Positions 1-6,467 of a stretch of DNA of 19,644 nt are shown here, piece after piece; the first letter of the stretch is position 1; each line of letters begins with the position of its first letter. The DNA is from Deinococcus fonticola (GTDB lineage Bacteria; Deinococcota; Deinococci; Deinococcales; Deinococcaceae). The position numbers and the translations under genes are program-made. The stretch spans positions 1 through 19,644 of the forward strand of contig NZ_SMMH01000044.1 of assembly GCF_004634215.1 (NCBI RefSeq), written 5' to 3'. Under the pieces are notes generated by a model that was given only the letters and a program-made list of their open reading frames with translations, was not told the DNA's origin and did no database searches.

Positions 1-37
1 CGAGCTTGAATTCGCGGCTGTGTAGTCGTCCGGGCAT
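1..37 (-). CDS. IS3-family transposase OrfA, N-terminal 12 residues only
   Basis: The frame reads MPGRLHSREFKL and then runs off the window. This N-terminus (PGRxHSxEFK) is typical of the DNA-binding OrfA protein of IS3-family elements, which carries a helix-turn-helix and is fused to the DDE catalytic OrfB by programmed frameshifting. The start is supported by a GGAGGGAG Shine-Dalgarno about 7 nt upstream. It is too short to assign a subgroup, and whether the rest of the gene is intact cannot be seen. Recognition rests on a short motif and on the adjacent IS-like end. Confidence 0.6.
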   Translation of the reverse strand, partial: MPGRLHSREFKL

Positions 38-61
38 GGTCGGTCTCCCTCCATCTGTTGA

Positions 62-77
62 TCAGCCTACGGGCTGA
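62..77. other. Short hairpin in the IS leader
   Basis: TCAGCC (62-67) and GGCTGA (72-77) form a perfect 6-bp stem with the 4-nt loop TACG on the plus strand. It lies between the IS end and the OrfA Shine-Dalgarno. Hairpins in IS leaders can limit read-through expression of transposase; that role is inferred, and a stem this short could be chance. Confidence 0.3.
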
Positions 78-118
78 CCGGGGCGACATGCCTTGCTCCT
101 CTGTCCGCGTTTTGGGGT

Positions 119-310
119 TCACTCCACCTGGGCAGTATCGTCATGGTCGTCCTGATCTCGGAAGGTCACGTTGTAGTTGACGTTGCTGTTAAAGGGTGGG
201 TCGAGGTAGATCAGATCAACGCTCTCGTCGTTGATCTGATCTCGCAACACGATCAGGTTATCTCCATAGTGAAGCGCCCGCTGGTCGGGCCTCAGTCGGG
301 CTGTGGTCAT
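119..310 (-). pseudogene. Site-specific DNA methyltransferase, N-terminal fragment cut by an IS
   Basis: The fragment contains YGDNLIVLRDQ followed by VDLIYLDPPFNSNVNYN. The DPPF box is motif IV of N6-adenine/N4-cytosine methyltransferases, which binds the target base. DPPFNS occurring so near the N-terminus is usual in the beta class (type III Mod-like and related type II enzymes), where the SAM-binding motif comes later. Such enzymes normally exceed 300-400 aa; here the frame ends after about 63 residues, with the TGA lying inside the adjoining IS end. The chosen start (ATG at 310, sequence MTTARLRPDQ) has a TACAGT -10 box 7 nt upstream, implying leaderless expression; an in-frame ATG at 340 would add 10 residues. 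The fragment cannot be active unless the rest lies across the IS. Confidence 0.8.
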
Positions 311-317
311 GCCAAGA

Positions 318-335
318 ACTGTATCACCTGATACA
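318..335 (-). promoter_or_regulatory. -10 box with overlapping 16-bp palindromic operator candidate
   Basis: TACAGT (minus strand, 323-318) fits TANNNT and lies 7 nt before the methyltransferase ATG at 310, as expected for a leaderless transcript. A perfect inverted repeat, TGTATCA-CC-TGATACA at 320-335, overlaps most of this box. A dimeric repressor bound there would block RNA polymerase. Controller proteins and autoregulation are common for restriction-modification genes, but no regulator gene is visible here. No convincing -35 is seen about 17 bp upstream. Confidence 0.5.
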
Positions 336-346
336 TCCACAGGGGC

Positions 347-389
347 GCAAAAAGCCGCCCCGCCCAGCTCACCGGCTGAGGCGGGGCGG
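347..389 (-). terminator. Intrinsic terminator of the prophage operon
   Basis: On the minus strand the perfect 10-bp GC stem CCGCCCCGCC / GGCGGGGCGG (389-380 pairing with 364-355, 15-nt loop) is followed by CTTTTTG. This is a classical Rho-independent terminator, about 110 nt past the stop of the last prophage gene (498) and just before the methyltransferase promoter, so it insulates the two units. Confidence 0.85.
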
Positions 390-497
390 TCTAGCTGGAG
401 AGCGTCTGTGTTCCCCTGCCCCCCTTCTGCGACAGCCTCATGGTAGGGCGCAGGGAACCGAGATGCACGTAGAGCTACGCGCGGGCGCCGTTGAGGG
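390..497. other. Non-coding 3' region of the prophage operon
   Basis: This stretch lies between the last phage gene and the terminator stem. I see no open frame or convincing RNA structure in it. A phage attachment site could lie near here, since the operon ends at this point, but no repeat supports one. Confidence 0.4.
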
Positions 498-1076
498 TCA
501 CTTGCTGGCGGCGGCTCTGACGAGCTTCTGGTAGGCGATCTCCAGCCCCTGCACCGCCAGCTTATACGCGATAGGCGCGTAGATGGCGGCTGGGACGGCG
601 AACGGCCCGACGTTGAGGGGCGGCAGGCGCTTCACGACCTCAGTGTTCCAGAAGTAACTGAAGGCGCCTATGACCAGGGCGCGGGCCGTCTCCCCCTTCA
701 GCAAGGGCGCACTCTCCGCGACGCTCTTGGCGATGACGGGCAGCAGGGCCAGGGCCTCGCCGGCGCTCACTTTCCCGTCGGCTAGCACCTTCTCGAACTC
801 GGCCCTCCAGCTCGCCAGAGTGGCCTCGACCCAGGCCTGCGCCGCGGCGGCCTCCTGGTCGGGGCTGGGGGCGGGCGCAGACGCGGGGGCTTCGGCGCTC
901 TGGGCCCTGATCTTGCTGACGTGAGCGGTTGCCTCGGGCAGGGCGCGTTTTGTCTCTGCCAGCACGGCAGCCACGTCGGCCTTGCCCCTCGCGGCGGCGC
1001 GGGCGCGGGCGGCCTCCAGGGCGGCGATGACGCGGGGATCAGCGTTCTGCGGCAGGCTGGGGATGTTGACGGTCAT
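498..1076 (-). CDS. Hypothetical phage protein, last gene of the lysis end
   Basis: This 192-aa protein is not recognised. Residues 15-60 are Ala/Arg/Glu-rich and probably helical. A Pro/Ala linker (about 62-76) follows, then a helical region and a hydrophobic C-terminal stretch (about 150-180, with VGPFAVPAAIYAPIAYKLAV) that could associate with membrane. The start is set by an excellent AGGAGGTG Shine-Dalgarno and an ATGA overlap with the upstream holin-like gene (1073-1076), so it is translationally coupled to it. Its place after the endolysin suggests a lysis or superinfection role, which is inference. The operon terminator follows at 389-347. Confidence 0.75.
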   Translation of the reverse strand: MTVNIPSLPQNADPRVIAALEAARARAAARGKADVAAVLAETKRALPEATAHVSKIRAQSAEAPASAPAPSPDQEAAAAQAWVEATLASWRAEFEKVLADGKVSAGEALALLPVIAKSVAESAPLLKGETARALVIGAFSYFWNTEVVKRLPPLNVGPFAVPAAIYAPIAYKLAVQGLEIAYQKLVRAAASK

Positions 1077-1564
1077 GATGCACCTCCTGTGGGGTCTACC
1101 GGTTCATAGCCGGGAATGATGTCGAAGATGGAAGTCGGCGGCTCACCTGCTGTGGTCATCTCTGCGGAGTACGGCTCGGGTTCGACGGGCACGGGTTGGA
1201 CGACCACAGTGGGGTGAACGCTGAGCTCCGGGCCAGGCAGCTCAGCGCGCCGGGCGATGCCGCGATCCTGCAGCTGCTTGACAGCCTCCCATCCCCCGCT
1301 TGCCATCAGCCCCGCGATGATTCCTAGCACCACCTGCACGGGCACTGATGGGAAGTTCGGCAGCGGGTTGGCGTCGGGGGCCATGGTTCCCAGGGCACAG
1401 GCGACCCCGACCGCGGCCGAGATGAACAGCAGCGCGGGCCGGCGGTAGCGCTCACGCTCGCGGGGCCACTCGCGATCTAGCCCCAGGGCGGCCTTCACGA
1501 ACTGCACGATGGTAAGGCACATGACGGCCAGGGACAGCAGCTGCGGGGTCATGCTCCCCATCAC
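1073..1564 (-). CDS. Putative holin-like membrane protein
   Basis: This 163-aa protein has three hydrophobic segments (about 8-27, 44-62 and 75-92), a short basic loop (DREWPRERERYRR) after the first, and a soluble, Pro/Glu-rich C-terminal tail. Size, topology and position immediately after the endolysin fit a phage holin, which forms holes in the inner membrane to release the endolysin. No family signature is recognised, so the function is inferred from context. GTG at 1564 overlaps the endolysin stop (GTGA); ATG at 1561 or 1552 could also be used. The next gene overlaps its stop by 4 nt. Confidence 0.7.
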   Translation of the reverse strand: MMGSMTPQLLSLAVMCLTIVQFVKAALGLDREWPRERERYRRPALLFISAAVGVACALGTMAPDANPLPNFPSVPVQVVLGIIAGLMASGGWEAVKQLQDRGIARRAELPGPELSVHPTVVVQPVPVEPEPYSAEMTTAGEPPTSIFDIIPGYEPVDPTGGAS

Positions 1565-2313
1565 CGCACCCCCGCAGCGATCAGGCGGTCACGCTGCACC
1601 TGGAACGGGATGATGCTGCCGTCCGCGCGCCGTTGCGAACTGACCCACTGGCCCGGGATCGGCTTGCCGGTCGCGGCGTCGCGCACCTGCACCCAGTTGG
1701 CCGGGATGACCGGCCCCTGGGGGCGAGCCATGGCGTCGCGCCACTCGGCCTGCCGAACGCCCGCGAGCGGGTCGGTCCACTGGAAGTGCATGCCGTCCTC
1801 ATAGGGATCGGCCCAGCGTCCACCCCACTCCCAGCCGCACTCCTCGAAGCAGCGCACCACCTCGCGGTCGATGCCCATCCTCTCCAGCGGCACGCCGTAA
1901 CCGTTCCAGCGCGCGTCGAAGTCGATCGCTGCCCCGTAGGCGTGCACGCTGATCGGACGCCGAACGTCGTGCCCCATGTGCCGACAGGCCAGAGAACCGT
2001 CGTAGGTTCGCAGGCGGGTGTTGAGGCCGCGGCGCACCAGCTCGGCCCAGGTGGCACGGAACACTGGCTCGACCGCGCGGTTGAGAGTGATTGAGGTGGT
2101 TTTCTGCCCGGGGTAGTCCGGGAAGCCGGGCAGGTCGGCGGTGGCGATGCGCACCAGCCGACCTGTGCGGTAGGTGTCCGAGGGCTCGAACCACCCCTTC
2201 TGGCTACCCGATCGCGAACCGGCGAGGGGGTCGCCGTATGCCGCCACGAGCTGCTCGCGGGTGTCACCGGCAGGGCGAGTCGCAATGGCCGCGGCGAAGT
2301 CGAAGTTGCTCAT
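1561..2313 (-). CDS. Phage endolysin, M15-family D-Ala/L-Ala-type peptidase
   Basis: This 250-aa protein carries the zinc-peptidase pattern of the VanY/M15 family: SVHAYGAAIDFD, with H124 and D131 as zinc ligands, and a second site DGMHFQW with H176 as third ligand. E162 in ECGWEWGGRW is a candidate catalytic acid. Such enzymes cut peptide cross-bridges or stems of peptidoglycan at the end of infection. The catalytic domain fills about 60-185. The C-terminal 65 residues (ANWVQVRDAATGKPIPGQWV) look like a separate small module, possibly for wall binding. There is no signal peptide, so export would need the neighbouring holin-like proteins. GGAGGTCAAC just before ATG 2313 fixes the start. Confidence 0.88.
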   Translation of the reverse strand: MSNFDFAAAIATRPAGDTREQLVAAYGDPLAGSRSGSQKGWFEPSDTYRTGRLVRIATADLPGFPDYPGQKTTSITLNRAVEPVFRATWAELVRRGLNTRLRTYDGSLACRHMGHDVRRPISVHAYGAAIDFDARWNGYGVPLERMGIDREVVRCFEECGWEWGGRWADPYEDGMHFQWTDPLAGVRQAEWRDAMARPQGPVIPANWVQVRDAATGKPIPGQWVSSQRRADGSIIPFQVQRDRLIAAGVR

Positions 2314-2334
2314 GTTGACCTCCGTTGGTGAGGG

Positions 2335-2706
2335 TTAGGGGGTGGGGCCAGGTGGCGTGACCCGGCTGAGCAGCTCGCGCGCGCGTGCTACAGCCTGGTC
2401 GAGGCTGGCGAACCTCCCGGCGATGACGTCGCGGCCATAATCTTGCCAGGTGCGCAGGTCATAGCGCATGTCGTTGAGCTCGCGTTCCACGGCCTCCAGC
2501 CGGGTCTCCAGGTTGTCTCTCTCTGCCTCCAGCGCGGCCAGGCGGGTCTCCAGGGCCTGGCTTTGTTCTTTGAGCATGGTTTGAATGCGCTCCTGCAGGG
2601 CGGCGGCGCTGTCCTGGCGCGGCTTGCCGAACGTTGCCCACAGCGTACCGAGCGCCGCGACGCTGCCGCTGACGATGAGCATGATGTCGTTCGGGGGCAG
2701 GCTCAT
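2335..2706 (-). CDS. Membrane-anchored coiled-coil protein of the lysis module
   Basis: This 123-aa protein has one N-terminal membrane segment (about 8-26, IMLIVSGSVAALGTLWATF). A long charged heptad-rich coiled coil (about 33-80) and a short C-terminal helical part follow. The layout of one anchor plus coiled coil recalls spanins or holin accessory proteins, but there is no decisive motif. Its start overlaps the upstream membrane-protein gene by 4 nt and the endolysin begins 21 nt downstream, so it belongs to the lysis cassette. The function is inferred from position. Confidence 0.7.
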   Translation of the reverse strand: MSLPPNDIMLIVSGSVAALGTLWATFGKPRQDSAAALQERIQTMLKEQSQALETRLAALEAERDNLETRLEAVERELNDMRYDLRTWQDYGRDVIAGRFASLDQAVARARELLSRVTPPGPTP

Positions 2707-3113
2707 CGCGACCTCCGAGTCGGATCATGCGGGCGCGTCATGGCGTCCCGGGCGCTGCCGATGATGTGCAGCATGAGCACCGCGAGGATAGGCAGTTTGG
2801 CGCTGACGCCCTGGGTGAGCACGCCCGCCGCCGCGACGATGGCGATGACCACGGCGGCCAGGATGGTGCAGGTGGCCAGTGAGCGCCTGCCCTTCGAGGC
2901 CAGGATGCCCAGGCCGATGCCAGCGAACACGGCGGCCCAGGCGACGCCCGGCACCATGACCTCGCCGTCAGAGCCCCACTCCTCCAGCACCCACAGCACG
3001 GGTCGTTCGATAGGCAGCAGCATGTAGATGGCCAGCGCGAGCATGATGTGCGCAGCGCTGGCCTGGGTGCGTGTCAGTCCGCATCCGCTGATGAAGGCCA
3101 GGAAGGCGCTCAT
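2703..3113 (-). CDS. Four-helix membrane protein, holin candidate
   Basis: The predicted 136-aa product is mostly hydrophobic, with segments at about 22-40, 53-73, 79-99 and 106-120. A basic C-terminal tail (MTRPHDPTRRSR) is probably cytoplasmic. The frame stays open further upstream, but that part reads as Arg/Pro-rich shadow of the previous gene. The ATG at 3113, overlapping the preceding TGA (TGATG), is the sensible start. It lies in the lysis region and is one of three membrane proteins around the endolysin, so it may be the holin or an antiholin. Nothing in the sequence separates these options. Confidence 0.7.
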   Translation of the reverse strand: MSAFLAFISGCGLTRTQASAAHIMLALAIYMLLPIERPVLWVLEEWGSDGEVMVPGVAWAAVFAGIGLGILASKGRRSLATCTILAAVVIAIVAAAGVLTQGVSAKLPILAVLMLHIIGSARDAMTRPHDPTRRSR

Positions 3114-3463
3114 CAGAGAACCTCCGTGGGGATGGGCATCCACACGTTGGGAGCGGCCCGCCACTCTGCCCGGGCGCCGCGCAGCACCCAGTAGCTCAGG
3201 CGCAGGGGGTAGCCGCCGCCGATGCGCCAGTAGCCGAGCGGTGGGACGATGCCGCCGTTGCGGGTGCGCAGGCGCACCAGCTGGGTGGGGCATCCGGGGC
3301 GGGCGGTCACGATGACGCGCTCCTGCCCCAGGTCACTGCCGGTGGGGCCGAGCGTTTTGCGTCCGACGACCTCCAGCGCGGGGCGACACTTGACGGCCTG
3401 CGGAGTAGGGTCGGGCGCCCCCCCGACGGTGAGTGCGGTGGCGAGAATGAGGGTTGCGAGCAT
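3113..3463 (-). CDS. Small exported phage protein of unknown function
   Basis: The 116-aa product begins MLATLILATALTVGGAPDP, a short signal-peptide-like segment with a likely cleavage after the Ala/Gly run. The mature part has two Cys residues (in KCRP and PGCP) that could pair in an oxidising compartment, and a Tyr/Trp-rich C-terminus (GYWRIGGGYPLRLSYW). ATG 3463 is preferred over the in-frame ATG at 3481 because CAGGAGGTGCGC, a strong Shine-Dalgarno, lies directly before it. Its position at the head of the lysis genes suggests an envelope role. No family is recognised. Confidence 0.65.
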   Translation of the reverse strand: MLATLILATALTVGGAPDPTPQAVKCRPALEVVGRKTLGPTGSDLGQERVIVTARPGCPTQLVRLRTRNGGIVPPLGYWRIGGGYPLRLSYWVLRGARAEWRAAPNVWMPIPTEVL

Positions 3464-3489
3464 GCGCACCTCCTGTGGCATGAAGAAGC

Positions 3490-3510
3490 GCCGCCCCGGG
3501 AAGAGGCGGC
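3490..3510 (-). terminator. GC hairpin between fibre-region and lysis genes, weak terminator candidate
   Basis: GCCGCC (minus 3510-3505) and GGCGGC (3495-3490) form a 6-bp stem with a 9-nt loop, followed by GCTTCTTC. The T-run is poor, so this may be an attenuator, a processing site or chance. It lies in one of the few real gaps of the operon (3464-3527). Confidence 0.35.
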
Positions 3511-3527
3511 ACCTGGCGGAGAGCGGA

Positions 3528-3827
3528 TCAGGCCGGCAGGATGAGCGGCAGAACGCTGTTGATGATGACGTACTCCAGGTCGCTGTCGCTCGGGAGGCCG
3601 CCCTCGTCGACCGTCGCAGCGATGGTAGGGTTGGTCAGGACGACCGCGACGGCCAGGCGCGCGTCTCCGTCGTCGAGGTAGCGGAGCGCGTTGACCGCCC
3701 AGGCCTTGTGGCTCAGGGTGCTGCCGGTGTCTCCGGCGATCTGCGCGGCGCTCCGGGTGAGCTGCGCGCGCACGAGCGGGTGCAGGGGGCTACCTGCGAG
3801 GTTGTTGGCGTAGTTGATCAGGTTCAT
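3528..3827 (-). CDS. Small phage protein downstream of the tail fibre
   Basis: This 99-aa protein is not recognised. It is soluble and probably helical (MNLINYANNLAGSPLHPLVRAQLTRS at the start), with a hydrophobic C-terminus (VIINSVLPLILPA). AAGGAGCC lies just upstream of ATG 3827, giving a firm start. It sits between the fibre gene and the lysis genes, where phages often carry fibre-assembly or small structural proteins; that is context only. Confidence 0.65.
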   Translation of the reverse strand: MNLINYANNLAGSPLHPLVRAQLTRSAAQIAGDTGSTLSHKAWAVNALRYLDDGDARLAVAVVLTNPTIAATVDEGGLPSDSDLEYVIINSVLPLILPA

Positions 3828-3850
3828 CTGGGGCTCCTTGTGTGTGCAGC

Positions 3851-5239
3851 TCAGAAGGCCAGGGCGCCGAAGGTGTGGCCGGTGTAGTACCCGCTCATGG
3901 TCGCGGGCCCGGTCATGATGCGACAGCTGACGTAGAGATTCTTGGCTGCGGTGTTACTGGCAGTGGCGAAGGCAGCGCTGAACGCCTGGTGCGAGGCAGT
4001 CAGCATCTCCTCGTAGATCAGGCTGCCGCTCGCTAGGGTCGGTCTGGCCGCGTCTCCCGGGTTGAGCAGCCAGTCGTTCTGCGCCGCGCCCTGGCTGGCG
4101 TAGATGCGCACCCAGACCTGCGTGTCTGCGGAGAACGCCGTGGTGAAGATGATGCGCATGAAGCCGGAGCGGACGGTTGCTGAGCCCGGCATGCTGATGG
4201 CCTTTACTGCCGTTGCGGCCGCAGTGTTGCTGTCGTACGCGGTCATGCCGTAACCGCCGCTCAAGCCCCAGCTCGTGCCCGGCAGCCCACTGATCAGGTC
4301 GCCGCTGTTCAGGGAGCCCCACCTGAAATCTCCTGAGGTGTTGTTGCTCTTGATCAGCGCCTGGTTGGTGTTCCCGCCGCTGGGCACCTGGTAGCCGGGG
4401 CTGCTGGTCATCACCGGGCCGTAGCTGAGCGTGTTGTCTGCCCGCCGGAAGGCCTGAACCGGGCTGGTCGCCGTGCCGTCGTTCACCAGCGCCGAACCGC
4501 CTTTCGGCACCGCGCCCACAGCGCCCACGACCGGGAAGTCAAGGGGGTCGAGGGGGCCGACGATCCCCTTGGTCACGCTCGCGCCGTACAGCAGCACGAT
4601 GCGGCTGTAGCCGGTGCGCGGGGTCATGCTCAGCGCTGTGCCGCCCGCGATCAGCACCTCGTCGCTGAGGGCTACCATGGTGGTGTTGTGGGGCGGGGCG
4701 TACGAGTCATTAGCCCCATAGAAGAAGCTCACCTGTGAGCTTACCGCCCCGTTGATGCTGCCCACCATGAACGCGTACCAGTGGCCCGCCGGCACACTGA
4801 ACGGTCCCTCAAACGTCACCGTGGTCTGGCCCGCGACCAGCACGGCGTCCATGGTCAGCAGCACGTTGCCGTTGGTGCTGCCGCCCACCACCTCGGTCAC
4901 GGCCAGCCGGATGGTCTCTCCACCCAGCGCGGCCTTCCTGAGGGGCACCACGACCCGGCTGTAGCGCAGGGTGCTGCTGGTGGCCTGCGCGACGGGCCCT
5001 ATCATGCGGTAAGGCACGTCTGCGCCGAGCCGTTCGGCGGGCAGGAAGTCGCTCCCTGCCATCATCGACAGGCGCACCTCCTGGCTGCCGGTGCCGGGGG
5101 TGACCCAGCTGTAGCTGAAGTCGTCACCGTTCTGCTTCGCCAGCACCTGACCGGTGCTGCCGCCAGCCGGCACCATGCGCTCACGGATGGCGGCCCCGAC
5201 GCGCTGCAGAGCGAGGGTGATGCGTTGTTCAAGCGTCAT
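3851..5239 (-). CDS. Phage tail fibre / receptor-binding protein
   Basis: This 462-aa protein has a helical N-terminus (1-23). It is followed by AGGSTGQVLAKQNGDDFSYSW, a form of the GGxxGQVLxKxxxxDYxxxW element found in many phage fibre and appendage proteins. A second related element (PSGGNTNQALIKSNNTSGDFRW) occurs at about 285-307, so the protein has at least two modules. The rest is rich in Ser, Thr, Gly and aromatic residues and likely beta-stranded, as in receptor-binding tips. It starts 11 nt after the previous fibre gene, with GAGGAGGTGAC before the ATG. It would lie at the distal tail and contact the host surface; the receptor cannot be predicted. Confidence 0.75.
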   Translation of the reverse strand: MTLEQRITLALQRVGAAIRERMVPAGGSTGQVLAKQNGDDFSYSWVTPGTGSQEVRLSMMAGSDFLPAERLGADVPYRMIGPVAQATSSTLRYSRVVVPLRKAALGGETIRLAVTEVVGGSTNGNVLLTMDAVLVAGQTTVTFEGPFSVPAGHWYAFMVGSINGAVSSQVSFFYGANDSYAPPHNTTMVALSDEVLIAGGTALSMTPRTGYSRIVLLYGASVTKGIVGPLDPLDFPVVGAVGAVPKGGSALVNDGTATSPVQAFRRADNTLSYGPVMTSSPGYQVPSGGNTNQALIKSNNTSGDFRWGSLNSGDLISGLPGTSWGLSGGYGMTAYDSNTAAATAVKAISMPGSATVRSGFMRIIFTTAFSADTQVWVRIYASQGAAQNDWLLNPGDAARPTLASGSLIYEEMLTASHQAFSAAFATASNTAAKNLYVSCRIMTGPATMSGYYTGHTFGALAF

Positions 5240-5250
5240 ACGTCACCTCC

Positions 5251-5790
5251 TCAGGCCTGGGTCAGGGCGTTGTTGAAGTCAGTCACGAAGTCGTGATCCG
5301 GGTTACCGATCTCGCCAGCGCCGTACGCGCCGATGTTGGCCCGCCCCTGCGCCTGCTCGAGCGCCGTGAAGCCCTGGGCGGCATCGACGCGCACACGCTT
5401 ATCCAGCGCCGCCAGGATGCTGCCCAGGCTGGTCTGGTCGTTCGCGAGCTGGTCTGCCAACTCCTTCAGGGTGTCCAGCGCGGTCGGCGCACCGTTGACC
5501 AGCGCCGCGATGGCCGCGTTGATCATGTCCTGGGTCTTCTGGCTGCTCCAGGTAGTGGTGCCGCCGGTGGTGCCGTCAGAGATGCTGGTCGCGTTCTGCT
5601 GCGCGGTCTGCAGCGCGCTCAGGTCGGTCTGTAGGCCGTTCAGGGCAGCGACGAGCGTGCTGGTCGCGCGGGTCGTGAGCTGCCCGGCGTTCCCGATCAG
5701 GTCGTTGATGCTCTTGATGCGCGTGTAGGCGACGTTGAACTCGGTGGCGGTGCGGATGGCGAGGTTGGTGGTCTGACTCTGAACGCTCAT
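5251..5790 (-). CDS. Tail fibre-like protein
   Basis: This 179-aa protein has a helical, probably trimeric coiled-coil middle (LVAALNGLQTDLSALQTAQQ). It then shows VNGAPTALDTLKELADQL and FTALEQAQGRANIGAYG, two sequence elements widely seen in phage tail fibre proteins. Its length suggests a fibre shaft or connector that works with the 462-aa protein encoded next. The start ATGA overlaps the stop of the upstream gene by 4 nt, with GGGAGG close before it. Confidence 0.75.
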   Translation of the reverse strand: MSVQSQTTNLAIRTATEFNVAYTRIKSINDLIGNAGQLTTRATSTLVAALNGLQTDLSALQTAQQNATSISDGTTGGTTTWSSQKTQDMINAAIAALVNGAPTALDTLKELADQLANDQTSLGSILAALDKRVRVDAAQGFTALEQAQGRANIGAYGAGEIGNPDHDFVTDFNNALTQA

Positions 5791-6062
5791 AGGTTGCCTC
5801 CCTTGCTGAGGGTGTTGTTGAAGACGATGGTCAGGTCGGGCATGTCGCTGTCCTCGGTTTTGCGGTCGATGATCGCGTTCAGCGTGTTGGTGACGGTGTT
5901 GGGGCCGTAGGTGCCGCGACCTGGGAAGATGGCGGTGCTGAGGTCGCCAGGGTCACCCTTGAAGCCGCGCGGGCCGGGGACGCCCGCCACGACGCGCACG
6001 GCACCATCCGCCTTGACGATGACGCTGGTGAGGTTGATGGGGATACTGATCTTGTTGCTCAT
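5787..6062 (-). CDS. Short fibre protein with a collagen-like segment
   Basis: The 91-aa product MSNKISIPINLTSVIVKADG... contains GVPGPRGFKGDPGD, about four consecutive Gly-X-Y triplets. Such collagen-like pieces occur in phage fibres and help trimerisation. The frame is open to 6104, but ATG 6062 is favoured because it overlaps the upstream stop (ATGA) and has GGAGACGTG upstream. The segment is too short to form a long triple helix alone. A role at the baseplate or fibre base is inferred from its neighbours. Confidence 0.65.
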   Translation of the reverse strand: MSNKISIPINLTSVIVKADGAVRVVAGVPGPRGFKGDPGDLSTAIFPGRGTYGPNTVTNTLNAIIDRKTEDSDMPDLTIVFNNTLSKGGNL

Positions 6063-6457
6063 CGGGTCACGTCTCCTTCGACCGAGACGTCGAACCTTAT
6101 CCATGTCTGCACGTCAGGGCCGTCTGGCGTCTCGAAGGTCACTTGCAGATCGGCGTAGCAGACCAGGGGGAGCTTGGCGGCCTCGGGTGCCGTGAGCTTG
6201 AACAGGGGCCCGAAGCCGGTCAGGCCGGTCTCCGGGTCGGTGCTGTCGATCAGGCGCAGGAAGGTCGCGAACGCGGTTGTCGTGTTGCTGCTGGGGCTGC
6301 GACGGAACTGCAGGGTGTAGGTGCCCGCTGCCAGGGCGGCCTGCTGCTCGGGCGTGAGCGGCTGGTCGTCCAGCGTCAGCGGGTAGTGCAGGTAGGGGGT
6401 GTCCCCTCTGTAGAGCCGCATCGGTTGCCGCTCTGGCAGGTTGGTGATGGGTAGCAT
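6059..6457 (-). CDS. Small baseplate-type phage protein
   Basis: This 132-aa protein begins MLPITNLPERQPMRLYRGDTPYLHYPLTLDDQ. The RGDT..L...LTLxD layout recalls the N-terminal beta-domain of phage baseplate upper proteins (BppU-type), which attach fibres to the tail tip; the match is by pattern only. The remainder alternates hydrophobic and polar residues (TYTLQFRR, YADLQVTFE, TWIRFDVSVEG), consistent with a beta-sandwich. AAGGAGGCAAGC before ATG 6457 fixes the start, and the next gene overlaps by 4 nt. Confidence 0.65.
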   Translation of the reverse strand: MLPITNLPERQPMRLYRGDTPYLHYPLTLDDQPLTPEQQAALAAGTYTLQFRRSPSSNTTTAFATFLRLIDSTDPETGLTGFGPLFKLTAPEAAKLPLVCYADLQVTFETPDGPDVQTWIRFDVSVEGDVTR

Positions 6458-6467
6458 GCTTGCCTCC

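Larger units (their letters stand above)
1..121 (-). mobile_element. Left end of an IS3-family insertion sequence (partial)
   Basis: Reading the minus strand, the element appears to begin with TGAACCCCAAAACGCGGAC at 121, a plausible IS3-family left terminal repeat (these start with TG). It is followed about 85 nt later by the transposase OrfA start at 37. The outer TG falls exactly where the methyltransferase reading frame is lost, which supports the boundary at 121/122. The rest of the element, its right end and any target duplication lie outside the window. A 6-bp stem with a TACG loop lies at 62-77 in the leader. Confidence 0.65.

Noticed and set aside
341..500. Phage attachment site at the operon end
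   Set aside because: No integrase gene, tRNA or matching direct repeat is present in the window to support it.
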